A stretch of DNA of 64,000 nt from Flavobacterium humidisoli (GCF_023272795.1 NZ_CP096829.1:992001-1056000); one strand, 5' to 3'; positions 27,087 through 36,205 are shown, numbered from the stretch's first letter. Notes: generated by a model not told the origin, from the letters alone. Numbers and translations are program-made.

Positions 27087-27968
27087 ATGAATAAGAATGA
27101 CATTAAACTCCTAGAAAAACTTTTTAATGAAGCCGATTATAAAACTATAGATTCAATAAAATCACGTTATCTTGAAGTCCATAACAAATTAAAAGATGCT
27201 TTAAAAGACAAAACTCCTGAGCATCTTAAAGAAATGGATAATAATGAAATATTGCTGAGACTTTTATCTTATTCGGATATATATTCCGTTTTAAATATCG
27301 GAATTTATAACTCAATTAAAAACAATGATTATTCACTATTAAATAATGCTTTGTTCTCTTACAATTGCTTACATTATAAGAGAAATTCACTTTTTGAATC
27401 AGGAACTGATCATCCTGTACATTTTAAAAATGTCATAGAATGTTTCGCTGGAAATGATCTAAGTCTGATTTATAAGATGTTCCCAAAAGATAATGGTTTG
27501 ACTAAAAATGGTCATAAATTCAATATTATCTGTAGTAATCTTATAATTTCGCTTTTGCACCAAAATTCAGACTGGCTTGAAAAAAGCATACTAAATGCAG
27601 AAAAATACATTACACAAAAAATAAGCGATTTTGACAGCGCTATAGTAAATTACCTACTATCAATTGCTTTAGGTAAAAATGACGAGGCAAGTCATTATCT
27701 CTTGAATGTTTGTCAACTATATAAAAGAGCAAAATGGATTCATGACTTTAACAATCCATTTTTAAAAGTTTTTGGATTATTCATCCATGGGCTTTACAAT
27801 TTTGCATATCATGTATTGCCACAAAAAAGTTTTGAAAAAATTGAAATTCAACATGATGTGTTTTGGTCAAGTTTTTCAGATTTTACCAAAGAAAATAATT
27901 TTTCTAAAGGAAGTAATTATATAATATTTGAAAACGAATTAATTAGCTTAAACGAAATTTTTAAATAA
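27087..27968 (+). CDS. Hypothetical helical protein, possible immunity-type
   Basis: I start the protein at the ATG at 27087; a TTG four codons upstream is also open. The roughly 293 residues are mainly helical with a repeat-like pattern, including [23 protein letters not shown], which is reminiscent of Imm49-type proteins, a link I hold only weakly. The TAA at 27966 is followed in the same frame by 29 codons that match the end of a nearby lipoprotein, so the present stop may not be the original end of the region. Confidence 0.55.
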   Translation: MNKNDIKLLEKLFNEADYKTIDSIKSRYLEVHNKLKDALKDKTPEHLKEMDNNEILLRLLSYSDIYSVLNIGIYNSIKNNDYSLLNNALFSYNCLHYKRNSLFESGTDHPVHFKNVIECFAGNDLSLIYKMFPKDNGLTKNGHKFNIICSNLIISLLHQNSDWLEKSILNAEKYITQKISDFDSAIVNYLLSIALGKNDEASHYLLNVCQLYKRAKWIHDFNNPFLKVFGLFIHGLYNFAYHVLPQKSFEKIEIQHDVFWSSFSDFTKENNFSKGSNYIIFENELISLNEIFK

Positions 27969-28058
27969 GATATTGACTCTATAACTAAGTTATCTGAAAT
28001 TATAGATTTTGATGAGTTTGAAGTTTCAGAAGAATTAAAGCATTCGCTAAAATTTTAA
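27969..28058 (+). pseudogene. Relic of a lipoprotein gene 3' end
   Basis: In frame after the previous stop, the codons read TKLSEIIDFDEFEVSEELK and stop at 28056. The protein ending at 33274 finishes with KLSEIKDFDELHLSEE, and the DNA of the two tails agrees over about 30 bases with one change. A similar hairpin terminator follows both tails. This is therefore the leftover tail of a paralogue of that lipoprotein, with its terminator. Confidence 0.75.
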
Positions 28059-28091
28059 AAACCCTATTCTATGCATTCAGAATAGGGTTTT
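28058..28091. terminator. Intrinsic terminator
   Basis: AAAACCCTATTCT (28058-28070) and AGAATAGGGTTTT (28079-28091) form a perfect 13-bp stem with an 8-base loop, then GCTTTT. It is related to the terminator at 33273-33322. The rest of the 28092-28245 gap shows no gene. Confidence 0.88.
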
Positions 28092-28245
28092 GCTTTTATA
28101 TAGGAATATTTTAAGTCTTTTTACTTTTTATCCTAAAATATATTTCTCAATTTTATGTTTTATCTTACAACATAGTTGATGAAGCCAGCAATTATCCAGA
28201 CTGGTTCATCAAACACAATCTTTTATTTATAAATACCACTTCAAA

Positions 28246-29427
28246 ATGCAAACACAAAACCAGATTGAAAATTTCCTTTTTCAGGGAAAATTTGACGAGG
28301 CCAGAGAATGCCTAAATAATGGCGAAACCTTTAACGAACAATATCTTAAAAACAATTTTTCTCAAATAGCAGCAAAGATTATTAACGCCAAAGAAATTGA
28401 TTTTATAGAAAAATTAATTAAAGCCGGCTTTATTGAAACTGATATTTACGAATTGGACAGTTTCGACAAATCGATTTTTGCTCCATTGGCACTTTATCTC
28501 AAAGACGATGAAGAATCGCTTGCTTTTTTCAAAGAATTGATGTCAAAAATGGATAATATCAATGATGAAATCAGCGATAAAACTTTACTTGGATATCTTT
28601 TTGAAAAAGGAGCTTCACCAAAAGTCATAAAAATACTTATTGATGACTTTGGAACGAATACTCAATATAAAAATAATGCCGGAGAAAATTTCATCTACAT
28701 CGTTCTCAACACCTACAGCACAGATACAGAGAAGACAAAAGAATATATTTCCATCCTTTTGGAAAATGGTGTCGATATCAACGAAAAAAACATTGTGGGA
28801 ACAACCCCTTTAATGTGCGCTGTTAAAAGAAGCAAAAAAGAATTTGTCCCTTTCTTATTAGAAAATGGAGCCGATGCCAACGAAACCGACAACCTCAACA
28901 ACACTGCTTTTTATTACGCCGTTGCCGAACAGTTTTCGTATGATATGTACGATGCACTGTCAACAGTTTCTTCACCCGATTTTAATATTGTCAACAAAGA
29001 CGGGCGAACCTTATTCACTAATTTTATAAATTCTGTTTCCGGATCTCCAAGCGATATTAAATTTTTGGAAAGATTATTAGCTGATGGTGCCGATGTCAAT
29101 TTCTGCGCGCAATATTACGGTCAGCCAAAATCGGGAATTGATTTTATTGTCGAAAAGAAATCGGATATTTTAAAATCGGTTTTAGAAAATGTTTCTTTAG
29201 ATATCAACGAACAAGATAATCAAGGAAGCACCATTTTGCATAAAGTCTGCGCTTACAATGTCAATTATGATGCAGAAATGGCCAAAGAAACCTATCGGAA
29301 AGTAAAATTATTATTAGAGCAGGGCGCCGATATTTCTATTACCAATGACAAAGATGAAACGGCTTTAATGTTAGCTTCTGAAGACAATTTGAAAATTAAA
29401 ACGGTCGAGCTTTTAATGAAATCATAA
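28246..29427 (+). CDS. Ankyrin-repeat protein
   Basis: The 393-residue protein consists of ankyrin units from about residue 40 to the end, with clear copies such as IVGTTPLMCAVKRSKKEFVPFLLENGADANETD and a final DKDETALMLASEDNLKIKTVELLMKS. Ankyrin repeats bind proteins. There is no signal peptide. It is 28 bases before a second ankyrin gene and starts a run of five genes on the same strand. A partner or toxin cannot be identified. Confidence 0.85.
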   Translation: MQTQNQIENFLFQGKFDEARECLNNGETFNEQYLKNNFSQIAAKIINAKEIDFIEKLIKAGFIETDIYELDSFDKSIFAPLALYLKDDEESLAFFKELMSKMDNINDEISDKTLLGYLFEKGASPKVIKILIDDFGTNTQYKNNAGENFIYIVLNTYSTDTEKTKEYISILLENGVDINEKNIVGTTPLMCAVKRSKKEFVPFLLENGADANETDNLNNTAFYYAVAEQFSYDMYDALSTVSSPDFNIVNKDGRTLFTNFINSVSGSPSDIKFLERLLADGADVNFCAQYYGQPKSGIDFIVEKKSDILKSVLENVSLDINEQDNQGSTILHKVCAYNVNYDAEMAKETYRKVKLLLEQGADISITNDKDETALMLASEDNLKIKTVELLMKS

Positions 29428-29455
29428 TAACTGAATTATACAAAATACCACATAT

Positions 29456-30799
29456 ATGTCAATGTCATTTATAATTGCCTGTGAAAACGGCAACCGGAAA
29501 ATAGCCGAATTACTGCTTCAGAATAAAGAAGTAGATGTAAAATATACGGATGAAAAAGGCAGAACCGCTCTTCATTATGCCGCCCACAGAGGTTATCTGG
29601 ATATTGTGAAAATATTGGCTGAAGACGGAGCCGATATTAATTACGAAGATCATGCTGGCGAAACCCCTTTATTTTTTGCCTGTCTTCAAAAACAAAAACA
29701 GACGGCTTTGTATCTGTTGGAAAATGGTGCGGAAATTACCAAAAATGATAAATACGGAAATAGTCTGCTACATTTAGTTGCTCAGACCGCTCAAATCGAA
29801 ATTGCAACAAAGTTGCTTGAAGCCGGAGCAGATGTTAATTTACTGAATAACAATGGAGAAACTCCACTATTATTGGCTTCTGCAAAACTAAACAGAGAAA
29901 TTATTCAGTTGCTTTTAGAAAAAGGAGCCGATATCAATGTAACCGATAAACAAGGAAATACACCTTTGATTTACGCTTGTTACACCAAATCAATCCCGAT
30001 GGTGAATTTACTTCTCGACAATGACGCTGACATCAATCACGTAAATCATTCGGGAGAAAATGCGCTGTTAATTGCGTGTTATGAAATCAACAGAATGTTG
30101 GCTAAATTATTGATTGAAAGAGGATCAGATGTATTTACTTCAAGTAACAATGGATATTCGCCTATCTGGTACGCTTGCGCGAATAATCAAAAGGAAATTG
30201 TCTCTTTGTTTTTAGAAAACGGAGTTGATGTGAATTACAGTAAGCCTTTGGCCAGCGATACATCTTCAATGAATGATTATTTAGATTGGATTGTGAGTGC
30301 AACCAATATTTCTAACGAATCTAGTTTTACACTCAACAATTCTTACACCTATGGCGGAGAAAGCCTGTTGCATGTCGCTACCAAAAAAGGCAATCTGAGT
30401 ATGGTAAAACTGTTAATTGAAGCTGGTGCCAATATCAATATTCAAGACGAATCTGGAAATACACCTTTACATTACAGCTCCGCAAACGGAAAGAAAGATG
30501 TTGTAAAATATTTACTGGACAATAAAGCCGATGCTTCAATCGTAAACGTAAAAGAGCAAAAAGCGATTGACTATTCGAATGTAAAAGGTTTCAATGAAAT
30601 TACAGAATTGATTTTGAAATATGCTCCATCAGGAACTGTCGTAACTCCAATTCAGAAAGAAGAAACACCAAAAACAGACACTTCAAATTCGATGGAAGTA
30701 AAGAAAAAAGCATTACTAGATTTAAAAGAGCTTTTAGATGCTGGAATTTTAACTTCGGAAGAATTTGATGTTGAAAAAAGTAAAATTTTAAAAGGTTAA
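29456..30799 (+). CDS. Ankyrin-repeat protein with C-terminal SHOCT-like domain
   Basis: The 447-residue protein carries about ten ankyrin units with the GRTALHYAAHRGYLDIVKIL and GNTPLIYACYTKSIPMVNLL pattern. The last 35 residues, KKALLDLKELLDAGILTSEE and on, form a short oligomerisation domain like SHOCT. It starts 28 bases after the first ankyrin gene and 19 bases before a lipoprotein gene, so all are one operon. The combination suggests a multimeric protein-binding scaffold; its target is unknown. Confidence 0.88.
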   Translation: MSMSFIIACENGNRKIAELLLQNKEVDVKYTDEKGRTALHYAAHRGYLDIVKILAEDGADINYEDHAGETPLFFACLQKQKQTALYLLENGAEITKNDKYGNSLLHLVAQTAQIEIATKLLEAGADVNLLNNNGETPLLLASAKLNREIIQLLLEKGADINVTDKQGNTPLIYACYTKSIPMVNLLLDNDADINHVNHSGENALLIACYEINRMLAKLLIERGSDVFTSSNNGYSPIWYACANNQKEIVSLFLENGVDVNYSKPLASDTSSMNDYLDWIVSATNISNESSFTLNNSYTYGGESLLHVATKKGNLSMVKLLIEAGANINIQDESGNTPLHYSSANGKKDVVKYLLDNKADASIVNVKEQKAIDYSNVKGFNEITELILKYAPSGTVVTPIQKEETPKTDTSNSMEVKKKALLDLKELLDAGILTSEEFDVEKSKILKG

Positions 30800-30818
30800 A
30801 TAATAAACAAACTTAAAA

Positions 30819-31361
30819 ATGAAAAGAATCTTAAATACCGTAATCCTACTTTTAGCTGTAATCGCTACAAGTCTAACTTTTACCTCTTGCAACAACCTTT
30901 CGCCAGAAAAAACTTTTGAAGTAGCCGCCTTAAACTCGAATTTATTATCTCGTTTTGGAAGTAAAGAAATCAATGAAAAACTGCAATCAGAAGCACAAAT
31001 TTATGATGAGAGCCAAAAAAAGATGGTTCCGTCTTCTTACTACGATGCTTTTAAATATGACATTACCAATCTGGAAGTACGTTTTCAAACTATTAAAGAT
31101 ATTCCTGAAGACGATGACAACAAAGAACTTCTTCAGGCTTCAAAAGATTTATTTTCTTATGCCATTGCCAAACAAAAAGAAGGTTATTTGCCAATTGCTA
31201 AACTAAAAGACGAAAAAGCTTCGCCTGAACAGATAGAAAAAGCAATCTCAGATTTTGACACCTCAACTCAAAGTGAAATAGATGCAAAATTTACAAAACT
31301 GATGAATGCAGCAAAAGCGTATGTTGAAAAGCATAATATCAATGCTAAAATTGGTGTCTGA
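30819..31361 (+). CDS. Hypothetical lipoprotein
   Basis: The signal MKRILNTVILLLAVIATSLTFTSC ends in a lipobox Cys, followed by about 155 mostly helical residues. No motif is recognised. The gene lies between two ankyrin genes with short gaps (19 and 43 bases), so it belongs to the same operon. A surface or periplasmic partner of the cytoplasmic ankyrin proteins is unlikely to meet them directly, so their common function is unclear. Confidence 0.7.
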   Translation: MKRILNTVILLLAVIATSLTFTSCNNLSPEKTFEVAALNSNLLSRFGSKEINEKLQSEAQIYDESQKKMVPSSYYDAFKYDITNLEVRFQTIKDIPEDDDNKELLQASKDLFSYAIAKQKEGYLPIAKLKDEKASPEQIEKAISDFDTSTQSEIDAKFTKLMNAAKAYVEKHNINAKIGV

Positions 31362-31404
31362 AATCAAATATCTTGACAAATGATTTTAAAAAGGAACAAA
31401 AAGA

Positions 31405-32463
31405 ATGGCAAAGAAAAAGAAAACGCTTCCGAAAAATTTTAACGAATTAATTGAGAAGAAAGACATTGAAGCTTTGAAAGCTGTATTTGACACCTGCGAA
31501 TTGGACGCAAGAGGCGGTTACGGAAAAACAACAGCGTTAAGCTTTTGGGGTATTCCCGATGAGCTTATAATTTGGCTAGTAGAAAATGGCGCAGATTTGG
31601 AAGCGGTTGATACTTACAACCATACTGCATTACATCAAAACGCCATGATAAGAACTGGTAAGGTTTCAACTTTATTAGGTGCCAATATACATGTAAGGGA
31701 CCATTATGGAGATACTCCTTTGCATTTTGCATGTGGAAGTGGCTTTAATGTCGATGCTGTCAAAAAATTGATAGAATATGGAGCGGACACCAATGCATTG
31801 AATAACTACAAACAAACTCCTTTGGAACGTGCTTTGGTTAGAGCAAATAACATTGACCTTAAAAATTTGGCCGAAATATCAAAAATACTTTTAAAATCTG
31901 ATATCGAAATAACTCAAACCATGAAAGATGCCGTTGTTCGAAGGGGAGAAGATTTTGAATTTCATAGAGAAAATTTCAACAAAGATTATTTAGAAGAGAC
32001 AGACCATGCATTAAAGCAATTGTATGAAATGTATAATGTTCCACCTGTAAAAAGACGCATTCTGCACGACGGTGTATCTCCCATTTCTGTAACTGGCACA
32101 ACCTGGGAAAAACAATTCGAAGAACTATGGGAACTCTTAATACCATCAAAGGGCAGTTCAAAAACCATACAAGGCGAAGTCGTGCGCATTTCGGGAAAAG
32201 TACGAGATGAAATATATAGAAATGGCGGTGGAAATTGGAATATCGATTTTAAAAAAATGTTAGATACCTTTTTTATCCATTTGTCCTCAAATAATTCACT
32301 GTCTGATAACGAACTTGAAAAAGCAGTTTTAATTATAAAATATGTTCGCAAAAATGGAGACGGAGAAATCGACGAACTTAATTTTTTATGCGAACTCGCA
32401 ACTAAATGGGTTCTTGCCAATACGACACCCATTTTGCTAAGCGAACCAAATTACAAAAGATAA
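31405..32463 (+). CDS. Ankyrin-repeat protein with unknown C-terminal domain
   Basis: The first 180 of 352 residues hold ankyrin units (NHTALHQNAMIRTGKVSTLL, GDTPLHFACGSGFNVDAVKKL). The remaining 170 residues form a separate domain starting about TWEKQFEELWELLIPSKGSS, with LSDNELEKAVLIIKYVRKNG near the end, which I do not recognise. It lacks a signal peptide. The two-part design differs from the neighbouring ankyrin genes, so it is not a simple recent duplicate of them. Confidence 0.8.
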   Translation: MAKKKKTLPKNFNELIEKKDIEALKAVFDTCELDARGGYGKTTALSFWGIPDELIIWLVENGADLEAVDTYNHTALHQNAMIRTGKVSTLLGANIHVRDHYGDTPLHFACGSGFNVDAVKKLIEYGADTNALNNYKQTPLERALVRANNIDLKNLAEISKILLKSDIEITQTMKDAVVRRGEDFEFHRENFNKDYLEETDHALKQLYEMYNVPPVKRRILHDGVSPISVTGTTWEKQFEELWELLIPSKGSSKTIQGEVVRISGKVRDEIYRNGGGNWNIDFKKMLDTFFIHLSSNNSLSDNELEKAVLIIKYVRKNGDGEIDELNFLCELATKWVLANTTPILLSEPNYKR

Positions 32464-32521
32464 GATTATAAACATTTTGAACGATACAACAATGTTTTTC
32501 TATGAAATCTAAAAAACTATT

Positions 32522-33274
32522 ATGATTAGAAACTTACTTATTACAGTCCTTATTTTACTATTTACTGGGCTTTCAAGTTGCAATAAAACCAAAGAAAAGA
32601 CAGAATCTTCTCAGGTCACAGAAATTCCAACTGTTCCAGAAGTTTTTGAATCAGATACAGCTTCAATCGAAATAAAGAAAAAACTAGAAGATTTTATTCC
32701 GAAAGGATATGTCCCTTTTGATACCATTAAAGGAGATTTTAATAAAGATGGACTGGAAGATTATATTCTAATTATTAAAGGAACGGATAAAAGTAAAGTG
32801 ATTCAGCACGAATATCGTGGAGAACTAGACCGAAACCGCAGAGGAATTATTGCGCTATTAAACAAAGATAACGGCTACGAACTGGCTAGTAAAAACTATG
32901 ACTGCTTTTCTTCTGAAAATGAAGAGGGAGGTGTTTATTATGCTCCCGAACTTGACTTTGAAATAAAAGACGGAAAATTATACATAAACTATGCTCATGG
33001 AAGATACGGCTATTGGCAGTATACTTTTAGGTATCAAAATTCAGATTTTGACCTAATTGGTTATGATGCCAGCAGTAATCGAGGACCTATTGTGCTTACA
33101 CAAACCAGCATTAATTTCCTTACTCGAAAAAAGATTGTAGATCAAAATATCAATGAAAACACCTATGATGAAGATGAAGTTTTTGAAAAAAGTGAGAGTA
33201 AAATCAAAAGAACAAAACTTCTTAAGTTATCTGAAATTAAAGATTTTGATGAACTTCATCTTTCGGAAGAATAA
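32522..33274 (+). CDS. Hypothetical lipoprotein with EF-hand-like motif
   Basis: The 250-residue protein has a lipoprotein signal (LLFTGLSSCNK) and a domain containing DFNKDGLEDYILIIKGTD, the calcium-loop pattern DxNxDGxxD seen in FG-GAP and VCBS-like proteins. Similar lipoproteins with this loop are common in Bacteroidota. The end KLSEIKDFDELHLSEE recurs in the relic at 27969-28058. It closes the accessory operon and is followed by a strong terminator. Confidence 0.75.
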   Translation: MIRNLLITVLILLFTGLSSCNKTKEKTESSQVTEIPTVPEVFESDTASIEIKKKLEDFIPKGYVPFDTIKGDFNKDGLEDYILIIKGTDKSKVIQHEYRGELDRNRRGIIALLNKDNGYELASKNYDCFSSENEEGGVYYAPELDFEIKDGKLYINYAHGRYGYWQYTFRYQNSDFDLIGYDASSNRGPIVLTQTSINFLTRKKIVDQNINENTYDEDEVFEKSESKIKRTKLLKLSEIKDFDELHLSEE

Positions 33275-33322
33275 AATCAAAACCCCTATTTTGTAATGTT
33301 ACAGAATAGGGGTTTTGATTTT
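33273..33322. terminator. Bidirectional intrinsic terminator
   Basis: A 22-bp stem with one mismatch (33273-33294 and 33301-33322, core AAAACCCCTATT) and a 6-base loop has A/T tracts on both sides. It serves the lipoprotein and ferredoxin genes, which converge here, and resembles the hairpin at 28058-28091. Confidence 0.9.
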
Positions 33323-33334
33323 AAAAAGGTATTT

Positions 33335-33565
33335 CTATGTTTCTTTAACCGTAATAATTTTTACTGGACAAGCTTTTGCAGCGAGTTCACAACTTTCTAC
33401 AATGGCATGATTTGGCGATTTTAAAGTGAAAAATCCTTTTGCATTCTGCGAATGAAGTAAAACCGATTTTCCATCTTTTTTCGACATCTGGAAATGAACG
33501 GGATCCATTTCGACGCAATAATTACAACCAATACATTTGTCTCTCTGTAAAGTAATGATAACCAT
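33335..33565 (-). CDS. 4Fe-4S ferredoxin
   Basis: The 76-residue protein has CIGCNYC near the start and CELAAKACPVK near the end. The three early Cys plus the Cys of CP form one 4Fe-4S site, as in monocluster ferredoxins. It carries electrons in the cytoplasm. Its start touches the stop of the U32 gene, so the two are translationally coupled. TrhP-type U32 proteins are iron-sulfur proteins, so this ferredoxin may be their electron partner; that is an inference. Confidence 0.88.
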   Translation of the reverse strand: MVIITLQRDKCIGCNYCVEMDPVHFQMSKKDGKSVLLHSQNAKGFFTLKSPNHAIVESCELAAKACPVKIITVKET

Positions 33566-34806
33566 TATGCCTCCACGATTTTATATAGCTTGTCCGACAT
33601 TCTGATTCTAAACGGAAGTTTGAAAGTACAATCGTCTCCTTTTGTTGCTTTTTCTGCTGTAAGATCGTTCACAAACATTTCATCGATAATCATTTCCTGA
33701 GCTCCTGTACTTGGTCCTGTTACCAAAATTTTATCTCCGACTTTAATATCATAAGCTTCAATTTTGAATTGTCCAATCTCGGCTTTAGGGAAATAATGTG
33801 TTCCTTTTCCAACATAAACTTTCTTTTGAGTTGCTGCAGATCCAGGAATATCGCTCCATTCTCCTAATTCTTGTCCCAAATAATAGCCTGACCAAAAACC
33901 ACGATTGTAAACCGTTTCTAGGGCTTTCATCCAAACTGCTGTTTTTTCTTTAGAGAAAGTGCCTTCGTAATACGCATCGATCGCTTCACGGTAGGTTTTG
34001 GTTACTGTCGCCACATATTCTGGCGCACGGCCTCGCCCTTCGATTTTTAAAACCTGAATTCCAGATTCAATCACTTGATCTAAGAAATCCAAAGTACATA
34101 AATCTTTTGGCGACATCATGTATTCGTTATCCAATTCAATTTCAAAACCCGTTTCTTGATCGATAACGGTATATTTTTTTCGGCAGTTTTGCTTGCATGC
34201 ACCACGATTGGCAGAGGAATTATGTGAATGCAGACTCAGATAACATTTTCCTGAAACTGCCATACATAAAGCACCGTGGCCAAAAATTTCGATTTCTACT
34301 AAATTTCCGTTCGGCCCTTTGATCTGATCTTTTTCTATTTGTTCTGTGATTTTCTTTACTTGACGTAAACTCAATTCACGACTTAAAACCATTGTATCGG
34401 CAAACAAGCTGTAGAATTTAATGGTTTCAATATTAGTAATATTCAATTGAGTTGAAATATGAACTTCCATTCCGATTGATCTTGCCATCGCAATTACAGC
34501 CTGATCAGATGCAATTACAGCAGTAATATTGGCTTCTTTCGCTTTTGTCAATAATGTTTTCACAACCGACAGATCGTGATCGTAAATAATGGTGTTTAAA
34601 GTAAGATAGCTGCGAACATTTTTAGCTTCACAACGATTGGCAATTTCTTTTAAATCTTCAATAGTAAAATTAACAGTAGATCTTGCGCGCATGTTGAGTT
34701 GTTCAACGCCAAAATATACAGAATCACAGCCATTATCTAAAGCAGCCTGAAGCGACTCAAAGTCCCCAGCGGGAGCCATGAGTTCAATTTTGTTGGTAAT
34801 TGTCAT
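33565..34806 (-). CDS. U32 family protein, TrhP-like tRNA hydroxylation factor
   Basis: The 413-residue protein has the U32 signature EIFGHGALCMAVSGKCYLS and a TIM-barrel-like N-terminal domain starting IELMAPAGDFESLQAALDNG. Cys residues GACKQNCRKKY fit an iron-sulfur site. E. coli TrhP of this family makes 5-hydroxyuridine at tRNA position 34. The last 86 residues (GTHYFPKAEIGQFKIEAYDI on) form a small beta domain that also ends TrhO in this window. The gene is followed by the ferredoxin and preceded by the repeat array. Confidence 0.85.
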   Translation of the reverse strand: MTITNKIELMAPAGDFESLQAALDNGCDSVYFGVEQLNMRARSTVNFTIEDLKEIANRCEAKNVRSYLTLNTIIYDHDLSVVKTLLTKAKEANITAVIASDQAVIAMARSIGMEVHISTQLNITNIETIKFYSLFADTMVLSRELSLRQVKKITEQIEKDQIKGPNGNLVEIEIFGHGALCMAVSGKCYLSLHSHNSSANRGACKQNCRKKYTVIDQETGFEIELDNEYMMSPKDLCTLDFLDQVIESGIQVLKIEGRGRAPEYVATVTKTYREAIDAYYEGTFSKEKTAVWMKALETVYNRGFWSGYYLGQELGEWSDIPGSAATQKKVYVGKGTHYFPKAEIGQFKIEAYDIKVGDKILVTGPSTGAQEMIIDEMFVNDLTAEKATKGDDCTFKLPFRIRMSDKLYKIVEA

Positions 34807-34923
34807 TTTTGATTTATTATTCCGATGACACGTTTTTCGAATCTAATCATCTAACAATTGACAAAAATAATGTGGTTTAAATTAGATTTCTATGATTTAT
34901 ATCATAGTCTACATTTTAAAAAT

Positions 34924-35745
34924 TATTCGAAGTAGCCCACGGTTTTTCCTCTCAACATCTTTTCAATATAACCCGTGGTTTCAACCACGGGGAACGTATT
35001 GATGAACATATTTATCCCAACAAACTTGCAAAATTTACAATCATTATGGATACTCTCTGTCTTCCTGCGGTTGAAACCGCAGGCTATATTTTCCCTTCCG
35101 TATCTTTCAACATAACCCGTGGTTTCAACCACGGGAAACGTATTGATGAACACATTTTTAATCCCGATAAACCTTGCAAAATTTACAATCGTTGTGGATA
35201 CTCTCTGTCTTCCTGCGGTTGAAACCGCAGGCTATATTTTCCCTTCCGTATCTTTCAACATAACCCGTGGTTTCAACCACGGGAAACGTATCGATGAACA
35301 CATTTTTAATCCCAATAACCTTGCAAAATTTAAAATCATTGTGGATACTCTCTGTGTTCCTGCGGCTGAAACCGCAGGCTATATTTTCTTTTAGGCATCT
35401 TTTTTCAACATAACCCGTGGTTTCAACCACGGGAAACGTATCGATGAACACATTTTTAATCCCGATAAACCTTGCAAAATTTAAAATCATTGTGGATACT
35501 CTCTGTGTTCCTGCGGTTGAAACCGCAGGCTATATTTTCTTTTAGGCATCTTTTTTCAACATAGCCCGTGGTTTCAACCACGGGAAACGTATCGATGAAC
35601 ACATTTTTAATCCCGATAAACCTTGCAAAATTTACAATCGTTGCGAATGTTCTTTGCATTCCTGCGGTTGAAACCGCAGGCTATATTTTTCCTTCCGTAT
35701 CTTTCAACATAACCCGTAGTTTCGACCACGGGGAACGTATAACAA
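34924..35745. repeat. Tandem array of about 148-bp units with paired palindromes (REP/BIME-like)
   Basis: Five units repeat every 144-151 bases. Each has palindrome A, CCCGTGGTTTCAACCACGGG (34972, 35116, 35264, 35414, 35565; a degenerate sixth at 35713), and palindrome B, CCTGCGGTTGAAACCGCAGG (35064, 35212, 35359, 35510, 35661). A to B start is 92-96 bases. B reversed equals A except at two stem positions, each with its matching change in the opposite arm. The spacer carries AACACATTTTTAATCC and TTGCAAAATTTA. The array touches the 3' end of the transposase gene. Open frames in it are by-products of the repetition. Confidence 0.92.
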
Positions 35746-36180
35746 TCATTTCTCTCGCAATCCATGCAATCTTACAAAATCATCAAATTCATCTTGTCCA
35801 TTTTTCTTGAGATGATGCTGTTTTTGATTTTTTATATAATTGTAAACTGCCTCTAACTGAGATTCACTGACAGAGAAAGCACCAAAACCAGTTTGCCAAG
35901 CAAATTTTTCCAGGATAAATTCTCCTCTATTTATAAAATGAGAAGAACTTCCTTTAATTTGCTTTACAATATCTGTGATGGTTTTTTGTGGATTTTGTAA
36001 AAATAAAACGTGCACATGATCGGGCATTCCATTTATGATTCTCACGGGACAGCCAAGTTCTGTTAACTCTTGCCAAATGAAATCGTACAATGTTTTCTCA
36101 ATTGAAAAATCAATTAATTCCTGGCGTTGTTTGGTTGACCAAATTACATGAATCCATAATTTGGTAAAAGATTGTGACAT
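35746..36180 (-). CDS. REP-associated tyrosine transposase (IS200-like, RAYT)
   Basis: The 144-residue protein has the single-strand nuclease features of Y1 transposases: the HUH motif in GMPDHVHVLF, the FAWQTGFGAFSVSESQ block, and the catalytic Tyr in VYNYIKNQKQHHLKK. This pattern is that of REP-associated tyrosine transposases, which process hairpins and are usually single genes next to REP sequences. No second gene such as TnpB is present. The palindrome array adjoins its stop, so gene and array probably form a REPtron-like unit. It looks intact. Confidence 0.92.
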   Translation of the reverse strand: MSQSFTKLWIHVIWSTKQRQELIDFSIEKTLYDFIWQELTELGCPVRIINGMPDHVHVLFLQNPQKTITDIVKQIKGSSSHFINRGEFILEKFAWQTGFGAFSVSESQLEAVYNYIKNQKQHHLKKNGQDEFDDFVRLHGLREK

Positions 36181-36205
36181 AAATAAATTAGCATAAAAAT
36201 TTATG

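Noticed and set aside
28246..32463. A complete toxin-immunity module
   Set aside because: No toxin, secretion marker or Rhs core is in the window, so only the weaker statement of an immunity-like island is made.
34924..35745. Open frames of 60-110 codons on both strands of the array (peptides like VETTGYVEK)
   Set aside because: They recur with the repeat period, change with indels between units, and show no start signals. They are by-products of the tandem repetition.
34924..35745. CRISPR array or integron attC sites
   Set aside because: Units are about 148 bp with conserved spacers, which is unlike CRISPR where spacers differ. No cas or integrase gene is near.
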